NCBI GenBank assembly: GCA_022641835.1
Contig: CP048722.1
Coordinates: 62,001-126,000, forward strand
Reading direction: 5' to 3'
Length of the DNA: 64,000 nt
DNA from: Petasospora fabianii
Lineage: Eukaryota; Ascomycota; Saccharomycetes; Phaffomycetales; Wickerhamomycetaceae
This document shows, in pieces, positions 21,338 to 30,276 of this stretch. Numbering within the stretch: position 1 is the first letter of the stretch; every line of letters starts with the position of its first letter. The notes beneath the pieces are model-generated. The model had not been told where the DNA came from. It searched no databases and saw nothing but the letters and a program-made list of their open reading frames with translations. The position numbers and the translations under genes were made by a program.

Positions 21338-23782
21338 ATGTATCCAATAAGAGCCTCAAGTGCTCTTCAGGCTCACAGGTCAGCTTTTATCGGTCGAACT
21401 GTGGGTTCTTATCGACTCGTTGCCTCTCGTCTAATCACATCATGGTTTAAGAAGAAACCTATACTTGAAGGTCCCAATGCCACATCAAAGCCAGCAGATC
21501 CAATTGTGTTAGAGATTACTCAACGTCTAAGGACAACTGATGATACTAAACAGTTAAGTGAGATGCTCGTGACCCTTGGTAATGATGCGACTCCTGGATC
21601 ACATTCATTTGCCCTAATGAATGAAGTCATAAAGAAACTTGATAAACTTGAACCACAGAGTTCTACAACTACATTGATACCAGGAATGGATACATCTCAA
21701 TGTTTTGACCTTTTCAAGAATGTCTCTCGTTCCATTACGGTCGATAACTATCGTTCAGCAAGATTTATGCCACGTCTTTACCTTCAAATCACCAAGTCGG
21801 CATTGGCTCATGATGATACATCACTTTTACTCTCAACACTTGGTGAATTCATCCATTATTTAAACGTCCTTGGGTTTGAGAATCAGCTTGTCAAAGTACT
21901 AGATCAGTTCTATGGTGAATTTCCTAAAGAGGTAACTGACAGTGCCATTATAGTCATTCGTCAATTTGTCCAAGATGCTGAGACACCATTACATCCATCT
22001 TTAACTTTGAAGTTATTGGATATGCACTCATCAGATGTGTTACTCTATCAACTTTGTCTAAAGAATACTGTTTCCTTTCTTGAAAATGTCAATGCAGATG
22101 ATCGTGATGCTGTTGCTATCCGTGAGATTGTATCGAGATATACAAACATGACTGATCCAATGATTGGACTCGAAGATGTCTTGAAGATTTGTGAGCTTGC
22201 AAGTGACACGGTATCATCTATTGAGTATGGTGTATTGAAACACATGTTAACAGCTGATAAGATTACGACATCTTCAGTTATCTCCATCGCTGCAAGAGTT
22301 CTCGAACAACCTTTAGCTCAACTCGAGGTTGATTCACAGATCTGGAGGGGTCAATTGATATCAAAATTGGACACTCAATCATCCAAAATGATGTCTTATG
22401 TTTGGGATGTGTTTGATAATGGGTTGACTTCGGACATTGAGAACAAATTGATTGAATCCAACTTATTCACTGAAGAATATCTTCAGCTTGTTCTTTCTGC
22501 CCTTGTGAACTCAAGACACAGTGCTCAGTATACACAACTATTAACACTTTTCGATACTCTTAACCTTGATCATTCTTCATTTGAGACTTATACCACATTA
22601 ATGAGAAAATTTGCTCGTGATCGTAACACAACAGAGCTTAAGAGAGTTTTCCAAGACAGTATGTCAAATGGTGTTGATTGGTCTGGTCAAACGATCTTGA
22701 ACAAGTTCTTCACAGTGTTGGCTGAGGAAGAAGGTGATATAGATCCTCAAGAAGTGTTCAGTTATGTTAAAAAGATCAAATTACACTTGGGATATCTTGA
22801 CCCTGAAGCTTATAATGCTCTCGTTACAATGGCATTAAAGAACAGACTAGTTGATGATGCTATAGAATCCTTGAAGAGAGAACTTCCACCACTTGCTGAG
22901 GGTTCTAAATACAAACAGATGAACTATCCACAGTTATATGATACAATCTTTGAATTTATAACTGAAACACCAGCAGATGCAGAATGTCTTTGGTCTGTAT
23001 ATGAAGAGTTCATCAACCATTTTGAGATACCTTTTGAGTGGTATTTCCCAATCATTGAGAGCATGACATCCAAAGAGAGACCAGATTTGGCTTTTAACAT
23101 CTTTCAAACAATGAAACGTATCCATAGAACCACTGGATCAATCCCACCACCACCTACTGAGATCTATACACATCTTTTCAAACAGTTTGGAAGACAGACT
23201 TATGTGGAAGGAGTTGAAACCTTGGATGCTATCTTTAAAGTTGATCTTACCATAAATTCATCTATTCCACTCCTCAACTCTATAATGGATGCCTATTGCT
23301 CCATTAAGAACTTTACCAAAGTGTCTCATGTCTATGAACAAATCTGTTGTTCACCTTCAGGACCAAACAACGAGACCGTATCAATCATGCTTAAGGCCCA
23401 TACTTTCTATTCTTTGGATAATGTTAAGAATTATTGGAATAACATGGATGAACTTGGATTATTACCAGATCAAGACAATTTCAAGAGATATATCGTTGCA
23501 CATTGTTATCATGGACAACCTGAAATGGCACTTCAAATTGCTAAACAGATGGATGAATTGGATGTGGATGTTTCACCTGAAGTTGTTAAGTCATTGTATC
23601 AATGGACTAAAGATGAATCGATGAAACAACTTGTTGAACAGTGGGCAGAGACTGAACATAAGTCAGTATGGGAGAAAGTTAAGGATGAGATCATAAATGT
23701 CCCCGTGAGGGTATTAGAGACACCTTCTTCAATGGAAGAACTAGGTCCAACTCAAGAGGAGTTAAGACTTATTAAGAGTTGA
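21338..23782 (+). CDS. Mitochondrial PPR-like helical-repeat protein
   Basis: The 814-residue protein starts MYPIRASSALQAHRSAFIGR. This is rich in Arg, Ser and Ala with no acidic residues for 40 positions, a probable mitochondrial presequence. The body is almost entirely helical, with repeats of roughly 35 residues. The clearest are in the second half, for example SSFETYTTLMRKFARDRN, DPEAYNALVTMALKNR, NSIMDAYCSIKNFTKV and DNFKRYIVAHCYHGQPEMA, which fit pentatricopeptide repeats. Such proteins act on mitochondrial transcripts or their translation. I cannot assign a named orthologue (for example PET309, AEP or RMD9 types). I used ATG 21338; the in-frame TTG at 21308 is not a credible start. Confidence 0.85.
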   Translation: MYPIRASSALQAHRSAFIGRTVGSYRLVASRLITSWFKKKPILEGPNATSKPADPIVLEITQRLRTTDDTKQLSEMLVTLGNDATPGSHSFALMNEVIKKLDKLEPQSSTTTLIPGMDTSQCFDLFKNVSRSITVDNYRSARFMPRLYLQITKSALAHDDTSLLLSTLGEFIHYLNVLGFENQLVKVLDQFYGEFPKEVTDSAIIVIRQFVQDAETPLHPSLTLKLLDMHSSDVLLYQLCLKNTVSFLENVNADDRDAVAIREIVSRYTNMTDPMIGLEDVLKICELASDTVSSIEYGVLKHMLTADKITTSSVISIAARVLEQPLAQLEVDSQIWRGQLISKLDTQSSKMMSYVWDVFDNGLTSDIENKLIESNLFTEEYLQLVLSALVNSRHSAQYTQLLTLFDTLNLDHSSFETYTTLMRKFARDRNTTELKRVFQDSMSNGVDWSGQTILNKFFTVLAEEEGDIDPQEVFSYVKKIKLHLGYLDPEAYNALVTMALKNRLVDDAIESLKRELPPLAEGSKYKQMNYPQLYDTIFEFITETPADAECLWSVYEEFINHFEIPFEWYFPIIESMTSKERPDLAFNIFQTMKRIHRTTGSIPPPPTEIYTHLFKQFGRQTYVEGVETLDAIFKVDLTINSSIPLLNSIMDAYCSIKNFTKVSHVYEQICCSPSGPNNETVSIMLKAHTFYSLDNVKNYWNNMDELGLLPDQDNFKRYIVAHCYHGQPEMALQIAKQMDELDVDVSPEVVKSLYQWTKDESMKQLVEQWAETEHKSVWEKVKDEIINVPVRVLETPSSMEELGPTQEELRLIKS

Positions 23783-23815
23783 TTATTTATCTATTTATTA
23801 TTTATTTTGCATATA

Positions 23816-24946
23816 CTAAAGTACATCTGTTAAAGAGATACCTGACTCCATCATCTCACGAGCAAAGTCACGATAAACAGTACCAACGATTGATTCAAAC
23901 ACATTGTTGAGATGTGGAAACTCATCCAAATCCGTACTAAGCTCTTCAATGAACAATCCAGAAAGATATTCTAAATCCATAGGTGTATAACCACCAGAAG
24001 AGTATACCATTATATCAGGCCATGTCTTGATACCGCAAGTGATTGCCCTGGCCCAAAACATGGCAATAGCTGCACACATGGAAGGTTTAGCATATATGAA
24101 CTTATTACTCAATGTCATAATAGTGACGAAGTATGACGCTTTTGTCATGACGTCTCTAAGAGAAGCTTCTTCCAATGGAGAGTTTGCAATTGCATGGAAA
24201 TGCATACTATCAAGGAAGTTGATAGGAGATTGGTTCCCTATATGGTAATTCAGAGTACTTAAGAGTGATCTTTCAGAAGCTATTATAAGCTCATGTGAAC
24301 AAAGATTCATCTTTGAGAGGATAGAGGTCCAGGGAACTCTATCTAAGATCTCATTCTTAATGGCCACTAGAAGTGAAGCATGAGCATATGGGATAAGAAA
24401 CCAAGGTTCATGAGAAGTACAACCCTTGGGGGTATGACAGAATCTATCAAAGATGTTTATAGCATTGCCAAGGATCTGTGGGTATGGTAAGTTGCAATAA
24501 TGGAATAATCCTATAATCATATCAACGTATTTGTTTCTTTGTAAGATGTAGAGAGGGAAGTTATTAGGTATGTTTATAAGGTATTGGTTCTCCTCATTAA
24601 GGAAGAACTCAATGTCATTAGAAGATGGGATGCTGTTCAATATATCCGATCTAGTAGGGAGAACCAAGAAGGGACTAGAGAATGATGGGAGTGAGATAGA
24701 AGGTGTAATAGATATGTTCTCATCAAAAGTCTCATTCACAGAGGTAGAAGGAACATCATAACCAGGATAAGGTGGAGGAGATATAAAGGCCGGTTCTCTT
24801 ATGGCATCTGCATATGAAGGAGGAGGTGATGGAGATATATCAAACTCTTCTATATCTATAGTATCATCTAACAATAAACCAAAGAGACTTTCAAACAGGA
24901 AACTTGGAATACACTCTCTAGCCATTTGAATGTCATGGGGGTACAT
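23816..24946 (-). CDS. Divergent B-type-like cyclin
   Basis: 376 residues. The N-terminus is Pro-rich (SPSPPPSYADAIRE, SPPPYPGYD). Two cyclin folds follow: residues about 120-240 (YILQRNKYVDMIIGLFHYC ... NAINIFDRF) and about 240-365 (NFLDSMHFHA ... KPSMCAAIAMFWAR ... YSSGGYTPMDLEYLSGLF). The second fold parallels the mitotic cyclin at 4745-6001, which has KPSLCAAAAMYLSRR and YSGGYTKSDMKHVIDLL. The usual MRxxLxDW cyclin-box signature is eroded, and I see no clear destruction box. It may be a fast-evolving paralogue of the mitotic cyclins. It ends 34 bp from the stop of the convergent mitochondrial gene. Confidence 0.82.
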   Translation of the reverse strand: MYPHDIQMARECIPSFLFESLFGLLLDDTIDIEEFDISPSPPPSYADAIREPAFISPPPYPGYDVPSTSVNETFDENISITPSISLPSFSSPFLVLPTRSDILNSIPSSNDIEFFLNEENQYLINIPNNFPLYILQRNKYVDMIIGLFHYCNLPYPQILGNAINIFDRFCHTPKGCTSHEPWFLIPYAHASLLVAIKNEILDRVPWTSILSKMNLCSHELIIASERSLLSTLNYHIGNQSPINFLDSMHFHAIANSPLEEASLRDVMTKASYFVTIMTLSNKFIYAKPSMCAAIAMFWARAITCGIKTWPDIMVYSSGGYTPMDLEYLSGLFIEELSTDLDEFPHLNNVFESIVGTVYRDFAREMMESGISLTDVL

Positions 24947-25092
24947 GATGTCTTGCTGTGTACTATACTATCATGGTGGTAGTGGTGGATAAGAAAACAA
25001 CATCCTCACTCTACATATATCTAATCCCAAATCAATTATCTGTTCAAGATAAATGCTGGACATTAAAACATAAAGTCTGGGGTTGAGCCCTA

Positions 25093-25168
25093 TTACATAA
25101 TATATTATATAATCATATTACCTAATTTATTATCACAAACCCACTAGATTACATAATCTATTACCTAA
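25093..25168. promoter_or_regulatory. Cluster of four TTACNTAA palindromes
   Basis: TTACATAA at 25093 and 25149, and TTACCTAA at 25118 and 25161. The segment reading GATTACATAATC then TTACCTAAGCA mirrors the arrangement at 8694-8798. It lies in the 477-bp divergent promoter of the second cyclin and the zinc-finger factor. No gene is seen in that spacer. Confidence 0.55.
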
Positions 25169-25423
25169 GCAACTACCCCGCACTTGCTCACGCCGTTCGA
25201 ATGTGGTGGTCTTTTGATGATCAAGTTTCTCGTTTAACATGTTAATCTTAGGGATATTCAATACATTTATACAGACCATTGTTCCGAGAGTGATCTGCTA
25301 TTAAACTTGTATTGCTACTTTGAGGTTACTTCTCCTTTGGATTCTTCTATAAAAGAACAAAAACACTCTCCCCGCATTTTTGTCCCAGCTTGAACCATTA
25401 CTTATTCATTAACTTCAATTATA

Positions 25424-28400
25424 ATGGCCACAATGGATAACTTGGGTCTTGACTTCCCCACGAGCTTCACCAGGGGTGATTTGGATGAGTTTTCAGATAA
25501 TCAACAGTTGCAACAACAACAAAGTTATTCTCAACAACAACAACAGTCCGACATTACCGGTGATCGAGCTCAAAGTCTCGAGAGTATTCCTGAAGACTCT
25601 GACATTAACAACATCAACAATAACAACAATAACAATAACAATAACACACATGGAGTCACACCATCGGGGAAACCTCGAGTATTCGTGTGCTCGGAGTGTA
25701 TGCGTGCGTTTGCTCGTCTTGAACATCTCAAACGTCATGAACGTTCACATACAAAGGAGAAACCATTTACATGTGGTGTTTGTCAAAGAGGATTCTCACG
25801 AAGAGATCTTTTACTTAGACATGCACAAAAACTTCATGCTGGTTGTGATGATGCTATAAAACGGTTAAGAAAACGTTCTTCTAGGGCTAAATCTGATGTG
25901 TCTACTCTCAATGACTCAGTATCAAAGAAGCAAAAAGTTGGTTCACCATCACTTAAACCCACAATATCTTCATCTTCCTCGGGTATGTTTGGACCTAATG
26001 AACATTTTAACATGTTCTTTACCAATAACAACAAAGACAATAACAAAGGCATTGATAATGGTGATTTTAGAGGTCGTCGTACTTCCTTTTCAGCAATGTC
26101 AGGTGCTAACTATGCTAGTGTACCACAATCATCACAACAAGAAAGATTATATGCAGATTCTGTTGGGTTTGCTACTCCACAACTTGCACCAACTGAAACA
26201 ATTGAACCATCTGGTGAGAATCAAATGCAAGGATGGATCTCTGATATCAATAATTTACCAGGTCTTGACTTTCTTGCTAACTTCTCCCTTGCACAGTCTC
26301 GTGTTAGTGGATCAGATCAACAGCAATATCATGGGTTAAAAGATGGAAATAACACCCCTGGAGACTTGTTAAACAGTTCTATGACCGGTGGTGATGGTTC
26401 TTCTATGCGTTCTGATTCAAGGGCTAATACGGGACGTTCATCTAAGTCAAACACTACAACGAAAAACTCTAAGAGAAGAAGTAAAGACGTTTATGGATAC
26501 TCATTTTATGATGATGAAGTCACTGAAGAGCAAAATGAAGAATTTCAAAGACTTAAATTGTCATATCCACGTTTACCATCAACTTATATGAATGATACAC
26601 CATCTAATACAACACCAGGTGATGCTGAATCCACTACAAATTCAATCTCAAATCATCCATTTAATGAATATGAGTTACTATCAGAGCTTGAAGTACCTAA
26701 TCACGAGGAACAGATCTTATCTGTGGGTTACTCTTTCTATGAAAGTAATGATTTTGCCTCATCATCAAATGCTGAGTATCTAAAGGAGAAGAGACAGCAA
26801 CAGCAACAACGATTGATAGATGTCATTGGTATTGAGACACCACCATCAAATCCACAGAAACAACAACTTGACCCATTTGCAATGTCTACAACATCAATAT
26901 TCACACCTTCATTACTTGATAAGATCTCCATTGTTCTTTCACGTTATCCATTTGTTGGATTACCACCACCAGATCTACCATCTCTTGAATACCTTAACCA
27001 TTTCGTACAATCATTTAAAGATGAATTCTTAACACATCATCCATTTATTCATAATAGTCATCTTAATGAGAAGGCAATGTTTGAATATACTATGAATAAT
27101 GGTGATGATTCACCACCAGATGATTATGCTCCAGTTGTTTGTTTACCACTATTGATTGCTACTATTGGTGCATTACACTCTAAGCAAGAGAGGATTGCAG
27201 CTGATCTTTATGAATGTTCAAGACGTTGTATTCATGTTTATTTGGATTCTAGAAAGAAAACAGATGAAGGTGAAAGATCCACTACACATAACTCACCACT
27301 ATGGCTTGTTCAATCATTAGTCTTAAGTGTTATGTATGGGTTATTTGCAGAGTATGATGATTCAGATTTGAGTGTTATATTGAGACAAGTTAGTGCATTG
27401 TGTACATTGATCAAAGTGTCCAAGTTTAACTTGATTAGATTTGGTCATGAGAACATTGAGATCAATCAAGAGTATTTTGAAGAGTACATCTTGTATCAAT
27501 CCAAAGTGAGAACTGTCTTTATGATCTTTAACATTTCGAGTACATTGACTTGTTTTTACAATTTGGAACCCTTGATGAAGTATCAAGAGATCAAATGTGA
27601 TTTACCAGATTTGGAAGCATATTGGAGATGTCAATCTGTCACAGAGTTTAAGCAAACATGTATCAAGTCATCATCTCTTAACTATAACTTGAGTATGGAG
27701 AAGATCTTACATGATATGCTTTATAATAACCAAATATCTTATAAGATATCTGAATTTGGTTCCACAGTGATGATGTACACGGTGTTACAATACTTTTATT
27801 TCAACAAGAAGAGTGCATTAACGAACTTTTACATTGGTATCTCACCAGATCATATGAATTCTTCCAACTTGGTAAAGAATTATAGTTGGGAATTGATGCT
27901 TTCATCACTTGATAATGAATTGAACTTGGAATCAATCATATTAAGAAACATCACTGTTATTCGTTCATTAATGATTGATCTCTCTAAGGTTAAAGAGGCA
28001 ATGTGGGGGAGACGTTGGAATGAAGTATGGAGTGAATTCTTACTAATCAACCCAAAGAATGATGATCTTATTGATGCTTGTGACTACTCTCTCAGGACAT
28101 TGAGTATGATGTTTGTTAATGATGTTGATTCAAGTAATTTCCACAAGTGTAAGAGTCTAAGTTGTCAAGCTCTTTTCTTCAACTTCTTCTACATTACAAA
28201 GTTCTTACATCGATTTGAGAAGAAAGTATTGAAACAGATTGTACCTCAAGGTGTTGTTAAACCAACTGATATCAAACTAATACCAAAACACTTCCATGTT
28301 TATGTTAGAGTTGCAAAGTTTCTTGCTGATTTGGAACAGTTGTTAACGAGGAACTTTGGATACCTGGATAAAGAGAGTAAGTTACACGTTTCTGAGTTTG

Positions 28401-28648
28401 ATCCATCAAAGATTTCATTTGGTAGTCGTGGACCAAGACTATTGGATAGTGAATATCCAAGAGATGTTAGTCTTGAGAATGTTGTAAAGATTGTTAACTT
28501 GAGATTAAGTGGTAATATCTTAAAGATTGGTGAGTTTATCTTTAAGTATATCTATGAACAGGAGCTCTCATTCAATATCTTTAAGTCCTTGGGACAAGGA
28601 CTTGGAGAGATGAATCGTTTGATGGAGGAAGAATTTGCTACACAATGA
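25424..28648 (+). CDS. C2H2 zinc-finger transcription factor with fungal_trans domain (ADR1/RSF2-TDA9 type)
   Basis: Nuclear regulator of 1074 residues. A Gln/Asn-rich N-terminus (about 25-75) leads to two adjacent C2H2 fingers at about 86-140: [23 protein letters not shown] and [24 protein letters not shown], a pair typical of the Adr1, Rsf2/Tda9 and Mxr1 group. A basic stretch ([11 protein letters not shown]) may be a nuclear localisation signal. A long Ser/Asn-rich linker is followed by a fungal-specific transcription-factor domain (about 500-780), beginning near [18 protein letters not shown]. Known members activate genes for alcohol, glycerol, fatty-acid or methanol use; the target set here cannot be inferred. 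The finger sequence [17 protein letters not shown] looks closer to Rsf2/Tda9 than Adr1, but I hold this loosely. Confidence 0.95.
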   Translation: MATMDNLGLDFPTSFTRGDLDEFSDNQQLQQQQSYSQQQQQSDITGDRAQSLESIPEDSDINNINNNNNNNNNNTHGVTPSGKPRVFVCSECMRAFARLEHLKRHERSHTKEKPFTCGVCQRGFSRRDLLLRHAQKLHAGCDDAIKRLRKRSSRAKSDVSTLNDSVSKKQKVGSPSLKPTISSSSSGMFGPNEHFNMFFTNNNKDNNKGIDNGDFRGRRTSFSAMSGANYASVPQSSQQERLYADSVGFATPQLAPTETIEPSGENQMQGWISDINNLPGLDFLANFSLAQSRVSGSDQQQYHGLKDGNNTPGDLLNSSMTGGDGSSMRSDSRANTGRSSKSNTTTKNSKRRSKDVYGYSFYDDEVTEEQNEEFQRLKLSYPRLPSTYMNDTPSNTTPGDAESTTNSISNHPFNEYELLSELEVPNHEEQILSVGYSFYESNDFASSSNAEYLKEKRQQQQQRLIDVIGIETPPSNPQKQQLDPFAMSTTSIFTPSLLDKISIVLSRYPFVGLPPPDLPSLEYLNHFVQSFKDEFLTHHPFIHNSHLNEKAMFEYTMNNGDDSPPDDYAPVVCLPLLIATIGALHSKQERIAADLYECSRRCIHVYLDSRKKTDEGERSTTHNSPLWLVQSLVLSVMYGLFAEYDDSDLSVILRQVSALCTLIKVSKFNLIRFGHENIEINQEYFEEYILYQSKVRTVFMIFNISSTLTCFYNLEPLMKYQEIKCDLPDLEAYWRCQSVTEFKQTCIKSSSLNYNLSMEKILHDMLYNNQISYKISEFGSTVMMYTVLQYFYFNKKSALTNFYIGISPDHMNSSNLVKNYSWELMLSSLDNELNLESIILRNITVIRSLMIDLSKVKEAMWGRRWNEVWSEFLLINPKNDDLIDACDYSLRTLSMMFVNDVDSSNFHKCKSLSCQALFFNFFYITKFLHRFEKKVLKQIVPQGVVKPTDIKLIPKHFHVYVRVAKFLADLEQLLTRNFGYLDKESKLHVSEFDPSKISFGSRGPRLLDSEYPRDVSLENVVKIVNLRLSGNILKIGEFIFKYIYEQELSFNIFKSLGQGLGEMNRLMEEEFATQ

Positions 28649-28714
28649 TGAATTGATATTGATCTATGTTAATAGTGTTGTAGTTAATCGGACTTACCTT
28701 ATCTGGTTATCTCC

Positions 28715-28733
28715 ATACGGCGCGATGCCGTAT
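28715..28733. repeat. Inverted repeat ATACGGC-N5-GCCGTAT
   Basis: Perfect 7-bp arms that extend imperfectly to 14 bp (TATC...GATA). It starts 67 bp after the zinc-finger factor stop codon, so it could be a 3'-UTR hairpin or a protein-binding dyad. Confidence 0.55.
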
Positions 28734-29388
28734 TGGGATATCTCCGATACCACTACATTACATTCTTCTTAATCAAAGTATATCTGTATCTCTTGGTGTA
28801 TCTCTGGTATATATCTTTGTATATCTATAACAAATCTGCAAAAGAATAGATTATTCGCCGAGTGTTATCTTGTAATCTTGTAATCTGTTAATCTATTGAT
28901 CCATCATGATATGATTATGATAGACTATCACTCAACCAGCTGAAATGTTATTTTCCACATCTAACATGAATGACTAAGTGACTACTACAAAGTTATTCTA
29001 TGTGATATGACTAAATGACATGACTACTAAGTATTAGCCCTACATATATCAAAAAGGCCAAGAGCGATACCGGGCCGGCGAAATCGAACCGTTTAACAGT
29101 TGCTTTATTGCAGACTGCTGATACCGCTTAGGGAGACCTGTTGCCTGTTTCAAACTCTTATGGATAGTTAAAGCTTGTAAAAAGAGAAGTGACTGGGTTT
29201 ATAAAGAAGAGCTGATAAGTTTATAGAGAAGTGATTAATGGGTCATGAGATAACGAGTGATAGCATGGACAGTGGTTAGTTAAAGTACAAGATGATATAT
29301 ACAAAAGACGTTCAAGAGAACTGATTCATATGCAAGGGATTGATCAACTGTGATATTGGTATTGATCTACTATCTGATCTACCGTATC

Positions 29389-29513
29389 CTGTAACCGAGC
29401 CTACAGCCTTAGCCTTAGTACTAGCTATAGCCTTACTAGCCATAGCCAGAGCCCTAGCCCTAGGGCTACAGCTCTTAGACGGTGTCTAAGAGCTCTAAGA
29501 GCTATAGTTACAG
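29389..29513. repeat. Nested palindromes in a TAGCC-rich tract
   Basis: Outer arms CTGTAAC (29389) and GTTACAG (29507) enclose degenerate TAGCC/TTAGCC units. Inside are a perfect 14-bp palindrome TAGCCCTAGGGCTA (29455-29468) and a perfect 11-bp stem with 3-base loop (AGCTCTTAGAC at 29470-29480, GGT, GTCTAAGAGCT at 29484-29494). Confidence 0.75.
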
Positions 29514-29648
29514 TTTGACACATAAAGAAAAGACAATAATGAAAAGAAATTACCAAATAAACGGCGTATAAAACGTTTATCAATCAAAATATATAAAAAA
29601 AAAGAATCTGACCAATCAGAAACGCCGAACCCGGTTTCGGCGAGAAGT

Positions 29649-29659
29649 GGTAGGGGCAC
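29649..29659. promoter_or_regulatory. GGTAGGGGCAC motif, DUR3 upstream copy 1
   Basis: GGTAGGGGCAC, 618 bp upstream of DUR3. The motif recurs at 30009, 48363 and 55338, and as variants at 37495 and 52102. It contains the AGGGG core of stress-response elements. Confidence 0.4.
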
Positions 29660-29999
29660 ATTGATCTCTTAGAACATTCCTCCTCATCTTCGCCGTGTGT
29701 ATTGGAGCTATTGGTTTTACTGGTTATGTTGGTTTGATTCTATTGCAAAGTTTTTAGTTGTTTGGAGATGAGATGATATGGTTTTGAGTTGTTTCTATTT
29801 AGAATTGATGAATTGATCAAGGTGTAGTGTTGTAGTATAGACATAATGTGTATATGTCTGACGGACTATTAACCATTAGGTTAGTATGAATTAAACACAT
29901 CCAAGACCGCAAGGCACCATGACTCCACTCTCTCAATAAGTCTCATGACTTTGACAAGACAAAACGATCTAAGCAGCCCTCAGGGGAATGAGTGTAATC

Positions 30000-30018
30000 C
30001 TTATCAGCGGTAGGGGCA
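30000..30018. promoter_or_regulatory. GATA site next to GGTAGGGGCA in the DUR3 promoter
   Basis: CTTATC (GATAAG on the minus strand) at 30000-30005 is followed directly by GGTAGGGGCAA at 30009. GATAAG is the site of nitrogen-catabolite-repression GATA factors, which fits a urea transporter gene starting 260 bp away. Confidence 0.45.
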
Positions 30019-30276
30019 ACAACACCATAAACCCATTTAGTAAGATGAGCAGCAACAGCAGCAGCAGTAGAAACTCCGCACGCCGAAAACAGGATCCTCT
30101 GATCTTTGGTATCCCCTCCGCCGATGCACAAGGTGCATCATGCTTGTGCATATGATGTAGGTTCTTGGCTAGACAGATTGTGTGTCAGACATCTTACATA
30201 TATATAGTCCTGGTCCCTGCTCCAGTAGTAGTCCCACAATAGTCTAACAACAACAGCCACAGCTACAAACTACAAC

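Larger units (their letters stand above)
28649..30276. other. 1.6-kb intergenic region with several inverted repeats, no gene recognised
   Basis: This is the longest gene-free stretch in the window. It holds a dyad at 28715-28733, a GC-rich patch with a B-box-like sequence (29080-29090), nested palindromes (29389-29513), a CGCCGAA/TTCGGCG hairpin (29623-29642), a TATATAAA-like element near 29590, and DUR3 promoter elements near its right end. A short antisense frame around 29943-30131 overlaps the DUR3 promoter and has no recognisable protein. Confidence 0.6.

Noticed and set aside
29040-29150. tRNA gene on the minus strand near the B-box-like sequence
   Set aside because: The T-arm does not pair properly and no A box or acceptor stem is found.
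29943-30131. Small antisense protein gene in the DUR3 promoter
   Set aside because: Short, alanine-repeat-like, overlaps the likely promoter, no recognisable domain.
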